In this document: piece after piece, positions 35,564-44,261 of the stretch
How the letters are laid out: every line of letters begins with the position of its first letter
Position numbering within the stretch: the stretch's first letter is position 1
From: Thermoleophilia bacterium UBA2241
GTDB lineage: Bacteria > Actinomycetota > Thermoleophilia > UBA2241
Length of the DNA: 60,357 nucleotides
Direction: 5' to 3'
Assembly: GCA_002347645.1 (NCBI GenBank)
Contig: DDYF01000017.1
Span: forward strand, 1-60,357
Translations under genes and position numbers: made by a program
The notes under the pieces: generated by a model
The model's database searches: none
Told to the model about the DNA's origin: nothing
What the model saw: the letters and a program-made list of their open reading frames with translations, nothing else

Positions 35564-36376
35564 TCACTCCTTCTTCGCCTGGCCCTGCGGAGCGAGCTCC
35601 GAGAGCCTGAACGTCGCCGTTCTGCCCTCCCCCAGGTCGACCGTGACGCTCTCGGCCGGCGCGAGGAGGTCGATGACCTTTCCTTCCCCGGCCGGCGTCT
35701 TCACAAGCGCCCCTCGCCGTGGGGCGCGCTGGCGGAACGACACGTAGACGCCGTGCTCGTACTTGAGGCAGCACATGAGCCGGCCGCAGCAGCCGGAGAT
35801 CTTGGTCGGGTTCAGCGGCAGGTTCTGGTCTTTGGCCATGCGGATGGACACCGGCTGTTGGTCGCCGGCGAAGCTGGCGCAGCAGAGGCTGCGCCCACAG
35901 GGGCCGTAGCCGCCGACGGCGCGCGCCTCGTCGCGAGCGCCGATCTGCCTGAGCTCAACGCGTCGCCCCAGGCGGTCGCTGAGCTTGCCCAGGAGTCCCC
36001 GGAAGTCGACACGCTCTTCGGCGAAGAACGTCACCGTCAGCTTGCCGCCTTCGAACGACTGTTCGGCGGCGACCACCTTCATGTCGAGGCCCAGCTCCCC
36101 GACGAGCTCGCGACAGGCCTGCTTCGCCTCGTCCTCCGCGGCGCGGTTGGCCGCCAGCCGCTCGAGGTCGTCGGCGTTCGCCTTGCGCCGGACCCGCTTG
36201 AGTTCACCCTGGCCGGCCTCCTGCCCCTCCCGAACGGGTCCGGCGACCGTACCGAAGTCCACCCCGCGAACAGTCTCCACCACGACCTGGTCCCCGGCGA
36301 GCAAGGTCAGCCCGTCGCTTCTGAACTGATACACCTTGCCGCCCCCGCGGAAGACCACGTTGACGATGTCAGGCAC
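35564..36376 (-). CDS. ricT: RicT/YaaT, PSP1 C-terminal domain protein
   Basis: A 270-residue member of the YaaT/RicT family, which in Bacillus joins RicA and RicF in an Fe-S complex that controls RNase Y activity. The PSP1 domain and Cys-rich segments are clear: GGYGPCGRSLCCASF and ISGCCGRLMCCLKYEH. A GTG start at 36376 overlaps the end of holB by 8 bp. The holB-yaaT order is the same as in Bacillus, supporting both calls. RicA and RicF homologues are not in the window. Confidence 0.93.
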   Translation of the reverse strand: MPDIVNVVFRGGGKVYQFRSDGLTLLAGDQVVVETVRGVDFGTVAGPVREGQEAGQGELKRVRRKANADDLERLAANRAAEDEAKQACRELVGELGLDMKVVAAEQSFEGGKLTVTFFAEERVDFRGLLGKLSDRLGRRVELRQIGARDEARAVGGYGPCGRSLCCASFAGDQQPVSIRMAKDQNLPLNPTKISGCCGRLMCCLKYEHGVYVSFRQRAPRRGALVKTPAGEGKVIDLLAPAESVTVDLGEGRTATFRLSELAPQGQAKKE

Positions 36377-37514
36377 TGCGTGCCACCTCCTCGAAGCGCG
36401 CGAACATGGCCTGCAGCGCGAGCTTCTGGTCGACGTTCAGGTAGAGGTCCTTGCGCGCGACCGCGGCGGCGGCGAGCAGCCGGGCGTAATGCTCGGGACG
36501 GGCGACCGCGGCGGCCGCAAGCTCGGCTGCGCGGTCGCAGTTGAGCACGGCGTCGGGCGCACCCGCTGCGGTCGCCCACAGGTCACGCAACCAGGCGATC
36601 ACGAGGTCGAGGGCGTCGGCCGCCGCCTGCCGCGCGTGCCGCGTCTTCTCGCGCTTCGCGCGTTCCCCGACGGCCTTGAGCGCCCTGGCGCACTCCCTGT
36701 CGTCCGGATCCGCGAACAGCGCCGTGACGTCGGCGGCGCGGCGCTCGGCGTCGGCGGCGACTTCCGCGGCGACCAGCTCCACCCGGCGGTCGAGAACGCC
36801 GAGGAACGCCGCCGCCGGGCTCTTCGCCGTCGCCGCGCCGGGCTGCGTACCCCCCGTCAGCGCGGCCACGTGGCGAAGGTACTCGTCGCGCAGGCGTACA
36901 CCGCGGGCGTCGGCCGCGAAACGCGCGGCGCGTTCCACGGAGCCACGTGCCAACCGAGCGAGGGCACGTCCCTCGTCGCCTTCCAGGTCATGAGCGTCGC
37001 TCAGGTATGCCTCGACCTCCGCGTCCGAGAGCGGCTGGAAGTCGATGACCTGACAGCGCGAGACGATCGTCGGCAGCATGCGCTCGATGCGGTCGGTCAC
37101 GAGGACGAAGTGGACGTGGGCGGGCGGCTCCTCGATGCTCTTCAGCAGCTTGTTGGCGGCCGCGGGCGTGAGCTGTTCTGCCTCCGGCAGGACCCACACC
37201 CGGCGCGCGGCGACGAACGGCTTGAGGACGAGCTCGGCGACGATCGGCGCGACCTGGCCGAGCCGGATCATGTCGCCCTCGCGCTCGATCACGCGCAGGT
37301 CCGGGTGCGCCCCGCGCCGTGCGCGCGCGCAGTCGTCGCACGCGCCACACCCGCCGCAGGGCGCCACCATGGCGACGCCGAGCTCGCGCGCGTACTCGAC
37401 CTTGCCGAGGCCCTCCGGTCCGGCGAGCAGGTACGCGTGGCTCAGATCGTCGGCGGCGAGGGCCCGCCGGAACAGGTCCTTGGCCTCGTCCTGCCCGGGA
37501 AGCGCCTCAAACAC
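36369..37514 (-). CDS. holB: DNA polymerase III subunit delta'
   Basis: A clamp-loader subunit of 381 residues. The AAA+ part begins FEALPGQDEAKDLFRRAL, with GPEGLGKVEYAREL in the P-loop position (as usual for delta', a poor ATPase site), zinc cysteines CGGCGACDDCARAR, and the SRC motif TIVSRCQVIDF. The helical collar domain follows. GTG 37514 overlaps tmk by 8 bp and follows TGGAGG. Confidence 0.93.
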   Translation of the reverse strand: MFEALPGQDEAKDLFRRALAADDLSHAYLLAGPEGLGKVEYARELGVAMVAPCGGCGACDDCARARRGAHPDLRVIEREGDMIRLGQVAPIVAELVLKPFVAARRVWVLPEAEQLTPAAANKLLKSIEEPPAHVHFVLVTDRIERMLPTIVSRCQVIDFQPLSDAEVEAYLSDAHDLEGDEGRALARLARGSVERAARFAADARGVRLRDEYLRHVAALTGGTQPGAATAKSPAAAFLGVLDRRVELVAAEVAADAERRAADVTALFADPDDRECARALKAVGERAKREKTRHARQAAADALDLVIAWLRDLWATAAGAPDAVLNCDRAAELAAAAVARPEHYARLLAAAAVARKDLYLNVDQKLALQAMFARFEEVARSA

Positions 37515-38154
37515 GGGGGGCCTCCAGCAGCGGTGCGACGGCGGCGGCGATGGCCTCGGCGACCTCGGCGACGGGCCTCTCGCCGTCGACGGTCCGTACA
37601 CGGCCGGGGAAGCGGCGCGCCAGCTCGGCGAAGCCGTCGGCGACGCGCCGTTGCAGCGCGAGTCCCTCGCGTTCGATGCGGTCGGCCTCGCCGACGGCGC
37701 GCGCCAAGGCGACCTCCGGATCGACACACAGCACCACGGTGACGTCCGGTATGAGGCCCCCGAGACCGGGGGCGTTCACGGCGAGGACCTCGTCGACACC
37801 CAGCGCCCGCGCGTGGCCCTGATAGGCGAGCGACGAGTCGATGTAGCGGTCGAGCACGAGCACGCGTCCGGCACGCAGGCCCGGACGGAGCACACGCTCG
37901 ACGAGCTCTGCGCGTGCCGCCGCGTACAGCAGCGCCTCGGTCCAGGGAGCGAGGTCGTCGGGGCCGTGCAGAAGGAGCCGGCGGACGGCCTCGCCGGCCG
38001 GCGTTCCGCCTGGCTCGCGCACGACCGTGCCCGGCGCCTCCGCCGGCCCCACGGCGAAGCCGCGGGCGGCGAGATGCCGGCAGAGGAGGGCGGCTTGCGT
38101 CGACTTACCGCAGCCGTCGATCCCTTCGATGCTGATGAGGATGCCGTCGCCCAT
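37507..38154 (-). CDS. tmk: Thymidylate kinase
   Basis: Phosphorylates dTMP to dTDP. The 215 residues have the P-loop ISIEGIDGCGKSTQAALL, the DR(Y/H) motif VLDRYIDSSLAYQG and an LID segment EADRIEREG. ATG 38154 is 46 bp after topA. The tmk-holB-ricT order is conserved in many Gram-positive genomes. Confidence 0.96.
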   Translation of the reverse strand: MGDGILISIEGIDGCGKSTQAALLCRHLAARGFAVGPAEAPGTVVREPGGTPAGEAVRRLLLHGPDDLAPWTEALLYAAARAELVERVLRPGLRAGRVLVLDRYIDSSLAYQGHARALGVDEVLAVNAPGLGGLIPDVTVVLCVDPEVALARAVGEADRIEREGLALQRRVADGFAELARRFPGRVRTVDGERPVAEVAEAIAAAVAPLLEAPRV

Positions 38155-38200
38155 CGTCAGGCGGCCTCCCGGGACCGCGCGCGACGCGGCGGCAGTGCGG

Positions 38201-40468
38201 TCAGGAGCGCTTGCGCGCCCGCGCGCGATACTTCTCTTTGCTGGGGCAGTCGATGTCGATACAGAGCACCCACGGTCGCCCGCGACCACTCGCGCCCGTC
38301 ACCTTGATCTCGGGCCACCCGCACTCTGTGCAGGTCTTTCCGGTCGGCACGATGGTACCACGCTGCGGCAGCGGGAACGTCTGCCCGCAACCGCGACGCG
38401 GGCGCGCGGCCGCTGCCGCGCCCACCGGCGCCTCGTCGGCCGCGGCAGGCTCGTCGTTCCCCACGCAGGCGGCGAAGCGCTTGCCCGTCTTCCCGCGCAG
38501 GACGCGCATCTGCCCGCCGCAGTTCTTGCAGACGCCCAGCGTGAGGTCTTCGCGCGCGCCCGCCCTGATCCGCTCGCGTATCTCCTCGACGTGCCCGTCC
38601 AGGAGCTTCCACGCCTGCTCGAGCATGCGCTGGCTGTCGGCGACGACATCGTCACGCCGCAGCTCGCCCTCGCTGATGCGATCCATCTCGGCTTCGAGCC
38701 CTGCCGTCATGTCGCTCGACGAGATGTCGAGCGGGGCCTCCGTCATGGCCACGTCGAACGCCGTGATCAGGGCCACGCCGAGTTCCGTCGGTTCGACGGG
38801 ATTGCCGCGCACGTAGTTGCGGTCGTAGAGGTGCTGGATGATGTCGGCGCGGGTCGCCTTGGTGCCGAGTCCGAGCTCCTCCATCTTCTCGATCAGCGGG
38901 CCCTGCCCGAAGCGCGCCGGCGGCTGCGTCTCCTTGGCCTCGCTTGCGACGCGCAGGACCTCGAGCTCGTCGCCGGGAGACACCGGCGGCAGCGGCCTGT
39001 CGCGCTTCGCGGCGTAGCGCTCGTAGACCTCGAGGAACCCGGGCTTGGCGACGCGGCTGCCGCGAGCGAGATAGGGTTCGCTGCCGATGCGCACGTCGAG
39101 GCGCTGGCCTTCGACCACCGCGCCGGGCAGCAGCGTCGCGAGGAAGCGGCGGGCGACCAGGTCGTAGACCTTCGCCTGGTCGCCGCTGAGTTCGCGCTTG
39201 GGTGCGCCTACGGGGTAGATCGGCGGGTGGTCGGTCGTGCGCCGCTTGCCCCGCGTCGGCGTGAGCTTGCCGGCGGCCGCGAGCCGCCCGGCGACCGCTG
39301 CCACGGGTGCGTAGCCACTCAGCGCGCGGAGAGCCGCGCGCAGATCGAGAGAGGGCGGGTACACCGTGTTGTCGGTGCGAGGGTAGCTGATGAGGCCCTC
39401 GAGATAGAGCGATTCGGCCGCGCGCATGGCGCGTGCCGGCGCCACGCCGACGCCAGACGCCGCGCTCATCAGGGCCGTGGTGTTGAACGGCGGCGGCGGC
39501 GCCAGCGTCCGTGGCTGCGCCTTGTACGCCGTGACCGCCGCCGTGTCCGAGGACGAGCCCGCCAGCGCAGCCTCAGCCGCGGCCAGCGTGTCGAAGCGGC
39601 CGTGGGCGTGCGCCACTTCGAGCTCGTCGCCGTTCGCGCGCAGACGCGCCTTGACCTCCCAGTACGGTACCGGGACGAAGGCGCGTCGCTCGAGCTCGCG
39701 GTCGACGACGAGGCGGAGCGTCGGCGTTTGGACGCGGCCAACCGAGAGGTACTCGGCGCCGTAACGATACGAGGCCAGTGACATGAAACGCGTCAGGACG
39801 GCACCCCAGATGAGGTCGATGTCCTGTCGCGAATGGGCGGCCTCGGCGAGTCCGAAGTCCACCGTGACCGGCTTGCCGAACGCCGCCTGCACCTCCGCCG
39901 GCGTGAGCGCGGAGTAGCGGGCCCGGCGGTGGCGGTCGACGACCTTGGCGGGAAGCATGGACTTGACGCGGCCGCCCGTGCCCTCGTCGCCCCCTGCCAC
40001 CGGGTCGGCGGGGGCGGCCTCGCGTGGCGCCTTCTTCCCCTTCTCCGGGCGGTCGTGCGGGTGGCGCTTCAGCGCGTCGCCGCGCAGGATCGTGAGGGCT
40101 TCGTGGCCGATGAGCTCGCCCTCCCGGTCGTAGTCGGTGGCGATGTAGAGCTCGTCGGCCCCCTTGGCCGCGGCGCGCAGGGCACCCAGCGTGGTCGCCG
40201 CGCCGCCGTCGATGACCCAGGCGAGGTCCGGCTCGCGGATCATGCGCTCCAGGTACTTGAGGCTCCATCGTTTGTAGGTGTTCGGAAACACGCTCTGCAT
40301 GACGTGGCCGCGCAGGCCGATCGCGGTGGCAGGCTCGCCATCCCACTCGAAGCCGTACGAGCGCACCTTCTGCTTGCCGCGGCCGTGTTCGCGCACGGCG
40401 ACGTGGCCGCCGAGGATCTCGGCGATCTTGCGCGCGGCGGAGTCCTTTTCTGTGACGATGAGCTTCAC
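38201..40468 (-). CDS. topA: Type IA DNA topoisomerase I, archaeal type
   Basis: Relaxes negative supercoils. The 755 residues start LIVTEKDSAARKIAEILGG, the archaeal-type opening, not the bacterial VIVESPAKAKTI. The Toprim domain has ELYIATDYDREGELIG (Asp112, Asp114), and the catalytic tyrosine is Tyr362 in GLISYPRTDNTVYP. The C-terminus holds Cys-rich segments (CKNCGGQMRVLRGK; TFPLPQRGTIVPTGKTC; CTECGWPEIKV) of the style seen in archaeal TopA. A hydrophilic stretch of about 45 residues (135-180) is inserted after Toprim. GTG 40468 follows GAGGACCAC. It heads the run tmk-holB-ricT. Confidence 0.93.
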   Translation of the reverse strand: MKLIVTEKDSAARKIAEILGGHVAVREHGRGKQKVRSYGFEWDGEPATAIGLRGHVMQSVFPNTYKRWSLKYLERMIREPDLAWVIDGGAATTLGALRAAAKGADELYIATDYDREGELIGHEALTILRGDALKRHPHDRPEKGKKAPREAAPADPVAGGDEGTGGRVKSMLPAKVVDRHRRARYSALTPAEVQAAFGKPVTVDFGLAEAAHSRQDIDLIWGAVLTRFMSLASYRYGAEYLSVGRVQTPTLRLVVDRELERRAFVPVPYWEVKARLRANGDELEVAHAHGRFDTLAAAEAALAGSSSDTAAVTAYKAQPRTLAPPPPFNTTALMSAASGVGVAPARAMRAAESLYLEGLISYPRTDNTVYPPSLDLRAALRALSGYAPVAAVAGRLAAAGKLTPTRGKRRTTDHPPIYPVGAPKRELSGDQAKVYDLVARRFLATLLPGAVVEGQRLDVRIGSEPYLARGSRVAKPGFLEVYERYAAKRDRPLPPVSPGDELEVLRVASEAKETQPPARFGQGPLIEKMEELGLGTKATRADIIQHLYDRNYVRGNPVEPTELGVALITAFDVAMTEAPLDISSSDMTAGLEAEMDRISEGELRRDDVVADSQRMLEQAWKLLDGHVEEIRERIRAGAREDLTLGVCKNCGGQMRVLRGKTGKRFAACVGNDEPAAADEAPVGAAAAARPRRGCGQTFPLPQRGTIVPTGKTCTECGWPEIKVTGASGRGRPWVLCIDIDCPSKEKYRARARKRS

Positions 40469-40606
40469 GTGGTCCTCGGTCGTCGGCTTGATGCCCGGAA
40501 CGCCTCGCTTCGATGCGCCGGGAGACGGCACCCCCTGGTGATACCACGCCGCGCCGAAACGGTCGAGATGACGTTGCGTCCCGGCCGGTCGACGTTCGGT
40601 GCGCCG

Positions 40607-40627
40607 GGCGCCGGCTGCGTCGGCGCC
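40607..40627 (-). terminator. Hairpin directly after the STAS gene
   Basis: GGCGCCG (40607-40613) and CGGCGCC (40621-40627) form a perfect 7-bp stem touching the stop codon of the STAS gene on the minus strand. Confidence 0.4.
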
Positions 40628-40978
40628 TCAGCCGAGCGCGGAGACGGCCGCGTCACGGGTCGCGTGGATCGTGAAGACCCGGTCCAGGCCGGTGAGCATG
40701 AGCACCCGTTCCACGGGCCGTGTGGCGACGACGAGCGCCATGACGCCGCCGGCCTCGCGCAGCCTGCGGACGGCGCCGATGAGCACGCCGAGTGCGGTCG
40801 AGTCGATGAAGCTCACGCCGGAGAGGTCGACGACCACGCGAGTGACGCCGGCGTCGAGCAGCAGCGCCAGCCGTTCCTTGAGCCGTGGCGCCGTGTAGAT
40901 GTCGACCTCGCCGCTCATGCTGACCAGCCCGCGGTCGCCGTCGAACGTCTCGCTCGTGATGGCGAACTCGACAGTCAT
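40628..40978 (-). CDS. STAS-domain anti-sigma factor antagonist
   Basis: A 116-residue single STAS domain in which VVVDLSGVSFIDSTALGVLI carries the serine that a partner kinase would phosphorylate. Such proteins release a sigma factor by binding its anti-sigma kinase; no kinase is in the window. ATG 40978 overlaps the TPR gene stop (ATGA), so they are translationally coupled. Confidence 0.92.
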   Translation of the reverse strand: MTVEFAITSETFDGDRGLVSMSGEVDIYTAPRLKERLALLLDAGVTRVVVDLSGVSFIDSTALGVLIGAVRRLREAGGVMALVVATRPVERVLMLTGLDRVFTIHATRDAAVSALG

Positions 40979-41616
40979 TCCCCACTCCCCTTGGAGGCGT
41001 TCTGCTCCACCCACTCCCTGACCTGCGACGCCTCGTCCGCGTCTGGTTCAAGCTCGAGGAAGCGCGTGAAGGCGAGCAGCGCCATGTTCGTGTCGCCGGC
41101 GTTGATCGCCACTCGGCCCATGTCGTAGAAGTACTCGGCCTTGTTCGGCCGCAGCTCAGTCAGGCGTCCGTAGACCCGCGTCACCCGCTCGAAGTCGCCC
41201 ATGCTCAGGTACACCTTGACCAGGTCCTCGAGCGCCGCCACCTGGCGCCGCTCGGCCTCCCTCTTCTCCGCCTTGGTGCCCTTCGCCCCGGCGAGCTCGT
41301 CGACGTACGCCTCGTACGCGGCGGCGGACGCCTCGAGATCGGCGGTCCGTCCCTGCGAGCCCTCCATCTGCTGGTTCGCCCTGCGGCGCAGCGTCTCGGC
41401 GAGCGCCAGCCGCGCCTCGACGGCTCCCGGCGACGCCGCGATCTGCCGCTCGAGGGCGGCGATGCGGTCGTCGAGCGTGGAGGCCGTCTCGCCCGAATCA
41501 CCACACCCGATCCAGCTCGCGCCCGCGTACCCCACCAGGAAGACGACCATGAGCAGCGCCATGAACGAGAAGACGATCTTCTGCCAGAACTTGACCTTTC
41601 TACGGTCGAGGAGCAC
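40975..41616 (-). CDS. Membrane-anchored TPR protein
   Basis: A 213-residue protein with one membrane helix near the N-terminus (about 13-37, IVFSFMALLMVVFLVGYAGA), then TPR-like helical pairs (ALEDLVKVYLSMGDFERV, AEYFYDMGRVAINAGDTNMA). It probably acts as a scaffold outside or at the membrane. It begins 5 bp after the amidohydrolase gene and overlaps the STAS gene by 4 bp. Confidence 0.8.
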   Translation of the reverse strand: MLLDRRKVKFWQKIVFSFMALLMVVFLVGYAGASWIGCGDSGETASTLDDRIAALERQIAASPGAVEARLALAETLRRRANQQMEGSQGRTADLEASAAAYEAYVDELAGAKGTKAEKREAERRQVAALEDLVKVYLSMGDFERVTRVYGRLTELRPNKAEYFYDMGRVAINAGDTNMALLAFTRFLELEPDADEASQVREWVEQNASKGSGE

Positions 41617-41621
41617 GCTGC

Positions 41622-43079
41622 CTACCTTTCGTCACCCGGCGTCGCCAGGCCCGGATGCCACCAGCCAGACTCGGCGGCGCCGACCTTGACGCCGACGCGG
41701 ACGCGATCCTGAAGCCTCTCCCGGACGGCATGCGCGGCGCTTCGCACGGCGGCCTCGTCGATGGTCGAGAAGGCTCCGTCGCGGTAGAGGACGCGACCGC
41801 CGACCATGGTGAGGAACACGTCGTCCTGGTTGGCCCCGTAGACGAGCGCCGAGTAGGGGTTGTCGATGGGCTCGAAGTGCGAGCGCGAGACGTCGACGGC
41901 GATGAGGTCGGCGAACTTGCCGGGCTCGAGACTGCCCACATCGGCGGCGAGCCCGAGCGCCTCGGCCCCGCCGAGCGTTGCGAGGCGCACACAGCGCTCG
42001 GCGTCGAGGACGGTAACGTCGCGTTCGGTCGCGCGGTGGAGCAGAAGCATGGTGCGCATCTCGTCGAACATGTCCATGATGTTGCTCGCCGCCGGGCTGT
42101 CGGTGCCCAGGCCCACGCGCACGCCCAGACGCAGCATGTCGGCGAGCGGGGCGACGCCGCACCCGAGCTTGGCGTTGCTCTTGGGGCAGTGGGCGACGGC
42201 GGCGTCTTTGGCGCGCAGGATGCGGATGTCGGCGAGCGTCGCCTGCGTGCAGTGGACGGCCAGGAAGTGCTCGTTGAAGGCGTCCCACTGCTGCAGGTAC
42301 TTGATGGGGCTGACGCCGTAGGGCTGGACGAGCATGCGCTCCCAGCCGAGCTTCTCGCGGAAGTCGTGCGCGAACTTGCCCGAGCCGGCCCGGACGTAGG
42401 TGAGCTCGTGCCGGCTCTCGGCCACATGGCTCGCCACCTCGAGACCCTCGCTCCGGCTCCGCTCGCCGATGGCCTGGAAGAGCCGCGCCGAGACGGTGTA
42501 GGGGGCGTGCGCCATGACGCCGACGCTCATGCCGGCCGGCGCCGCGACGCGCGCGGCGTCGAGGCGGGCGTCGAGGGCGTCCATCGTGTCGTGGATGCGC
42601 GCGTCGTCGATGCCGAAGACCTCGAGATAGACGCGCCCGCGCAGACCGGCCTCGCCGGCGGCCTTGATGGACGCGCCGGTGTAGGTCGTGTCGGCCACGG
42701 TGGTGATGCCCGACGAGACCGTCTCCGCGGCGCCGAGACGCGCGCTGTGGAGGTACTCCTCCGGGGTGAGCGAGGCCTTGACGTCGACCAACTGCAGGAT
42801 CCAGTCACCGAACTCGGAGTCGTCGAGGATGCCGCGGAACGTCGTGTACTCGAGGTGGCTGTGACAGTTGACGAAGCCCGGCATCACGATCGCGCGGCCC
42901 AGGTCGACGACCTCGGCCTCGGCGTACGAGGAGGCGAGCTTGGAGACGGGGCCGACGGCGACGATGCGCTCGCCGGCCACCGCGACGGCGGCGTTGACCA
43001 GCACCGGCGCCGTGACGGGCAGGACCCAGTCGGCGCGGTACAGGGTGACGCGGCGGTTCGCGGTGGCGGTGTCGGTCAT
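41622..43079 (-). CDS. Amidohydrolase, S-adenosylhomocysteine/5'-deoxyadenosine deaminase-like
   Basis: A 485-residue metal-dependent deaminase of the TrzA/MtaD group. Metal and active-site residues are present: VNCHSHLEY, HVAES, AVHCTQ, and GTDSPAASN; the N-terminal beta-sandwich and C-terminal GKFADLIAVDV complete the fold. Likely substrates are S-adenosylhomocysteine, methylthioadenosine or 5'-deoxyadenosine. It is first of a three-gene unit with the TPR and STAS genes and has a strong promoter. Stop is TAG. Confidence 0.88.
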   Translation of the reverse strand: MTDTATANRRVTLYRADWVLPVTAPVLVNAAVAVAGERIVAVGPVSKLASSYAEAEVVDLGRAIVMPGFVNCHSHLEYTTFRGILDDSEFGDWILQLVDVKASLTPEEYLHSARLGAAETVSSGITTVADTTYTGASIKAAGEAGLRGRVYLEVFGIDDARIHDTMDALDARLDAARVAAPAGMSVGVMAHAPYTVSARLFQAIGERSRSEGLEVASHVAESRHELTYVRAGSGKFAHDFREKLGWERMLVQPYGVSPIKYLQQWDAFNEHFLAVHCTQATLADIRILRAKDAAVAHCPKSNAKLGCGVAPLADMLRLGVRVGLGTDSPAASNIMDMFDEMRTMLLLHRATERDVTVLDAERCVRLATLGGAEALGLAADVGSLEPGKFADLIAVDVSRSHFEPIDNPYSALVYGANQDDVFLTMVGGRVLYRDGAFSTIDEAAVRSAAHAVRERLQDRVRVGVKVGAAESGWWHPGLATPGDER

Positions 43080-43123
43080 GGGCGGTCGGGCGGGCCGGCC
43101 TCCGGTGGCCCGCGCGAGCGTTG

Positions 43124-43152
43124 AGTATAGGAGAGCCCCTCAGGGCAAGCAA
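43124..43152 (-). promoter_or_regulatory. Promoter of the amidohydrolase unit
   Basis: On the minus strand TTGCTT (43147-43152) and TATACT (43124-43129) are exactly 17 bp apart, one of the best promoters in the window. The leader would be about 40 nt. Confidence 0.7.
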
Positions 43153-43201
43153 ACGAGCGCGGCGGCCGGCGGAGGAGGTACTCGGCCGCCGGCCGCCGCG
43201 C

Positions 43202-43207
43202 TATACT
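43202..43207 (+). promoter_or_regulatory. -10 element before the 114-aa gene
   Basis: TATACT at 43202-43207 lies 27 bp before the GTG at 43235. No clear -35 is seen at 17 bp. Confidence 0.4.
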
Positions 43208-43234
43208 CGCGGGCAAGCAACCCACGAGGTGACC

Positions 43235-43579
43235 GTGGCCGACACGCCCAAGCCGAGTTTCTCTCCCGAGGTGCTGACGCGTTCCGTGTGGGACGCCGTC
43301 AAAGACATCCCCGGCGTGCACGAGCTCTATAGAAACCCGTTGCAGACGATCGGCGAGCGCGTGCACATCGAGCGTTACGGCCCCGTGCGCATGGAGGAAG
43401 ACGACGAGGGCTGCCTCCTCGAGATCCACCTCGTCGCCACCCCCGACGCTCATTTGCCCACGCTCGCCGACGCCGTCGGCCGCGCCAGTCTCACGTATCT
43501 GGCGCGCATGGCCGGGACCCCAATCGAGCGCGTCAAGGTCTGCGTCGACGACGTCGCGCTGGCGTCCGACGAGGAGTGA
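43235..43579 (+). CDS. Small Asp23/Gls24-like protein
   Basis: A 114-residue soluble protein with alternating strands and helices (TRSVWDAVKDIPGVHELY, VRMEEDDEGCLLEIHLVA, ERVKVCVDDVAL). The layout is reminiscent of Asp23/Gls24 envelope proteins, but the match by eye is loose. GTG 43235 follows CACGAGG. It lies 16 bp before the next gene on the same strand. Confidence 0.6.
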   Translation: MADTPKPSFSPEVLTRSVWDAVKDIPGVHELYRNPLQTIGERVHIERYGPVRMEEDDEGCLLEIHLVATPDAHLPTLADAVGRASLTYLARMAGTPIERVKVCVDDVALASDEE

Positions 43580-43595
43580 GAGCGCGCGGTCCGGC

Positions 43596-44192
43596 GTGAG
43601 GGCGCTAGACCTGAGCAGCGCGACCCGCGACCTGCTCGCCCCGGTCTGCCGGAGTTGTACCTGGTGGCAGACCGGCGTTCCCTGCGGCCCCGGCGACGCC
43701 CGGCTCTGGTGGGAGCGCGCCGTCGAGGATGAGGCGGGATTCTTCGGCAAGGCCCTCCTCGACGGCGATGCCGTGATCGGGTGGCTTCAGGGGGCGCCGG
43801 CGTGGCTGGTGCCTCGCGCGCGCCGCCTCCCCGCCGGGCCACCCTCCGCCGACGCGTGGCTCCTGACCTGTGCGTACCTCTACGACGAGGAGTACCTCGG
43901 CGGCTTCCAGCACCTGCTCCTCGACATAGCCGCCGCGCTCAAGAACCGCCGCGTCGGCGCGCTCGAGGCGTTCGCGCGCCGGCGCACGCGCGCCGAAGGG
44001 GCGCTGCGCGGCTACCTTCGCGACCAGAACCTCTTCCACCCCGAGGTGCTCGAGGGGGCCGGCTTCCGCGCCGTGTGCGTCAGCGGCGAGGTCGCACGCT
44101 ACCGCCTCGACCTCGCGACCGTCGTGGCCGTGCCTCGGTACAGCAGGGTGCTGGAGAGCGTCGAGCCGGGCGCCGCGGTGCAGCCCGTCTGA
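43596..44192 (+). CDS. GNAT-like protein of unknown substrate
   Basis: A 198-residue protein. Its build (SCTWWQTGVPC near the start, AVIGWLQGAPAWLVP, then LLTCAYLYDEEYLGG and a final EGAGFRAVC strand) resembles an acetyltransferase fold, but the acetyl-CoA loop is not clear. Substrate is not known. GTG 43596 starts 16 bp after the previous gene. Confidence 0.6.
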   Translation: MRALDLSSATRDLLAPVCRSCTWWQTGVPCGPGDARLWWERAVEDEAGFFGKALLDGDAVIGWLQGAPAWLVPRARRLPAGPPSADAWLLTCAYLYDEEYLGGFQHLLLDIAAALKNRRVGALEAFARRRTRAEGALRGYLRDQNLFHPEVLEGAGFRAVCVSGEVARYRLDLATVVAVPRYSRVLESVEPGAAVQPV

Positions 44193-44261
44193 GCAGGGCC
44201 GGGACCGCACGCCCGCCGCGGCCGGCGCGACACTCGCGACGCGCCGCCGCCCGAGCGCCGG

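Noticed and set aside
40618..41014. Longer start for the STAS protein at 41014
   Set aside because: The extra 12 residues overlap the TPR gene and lack homology; ATG 40978 gives the usual ATGA overlap.
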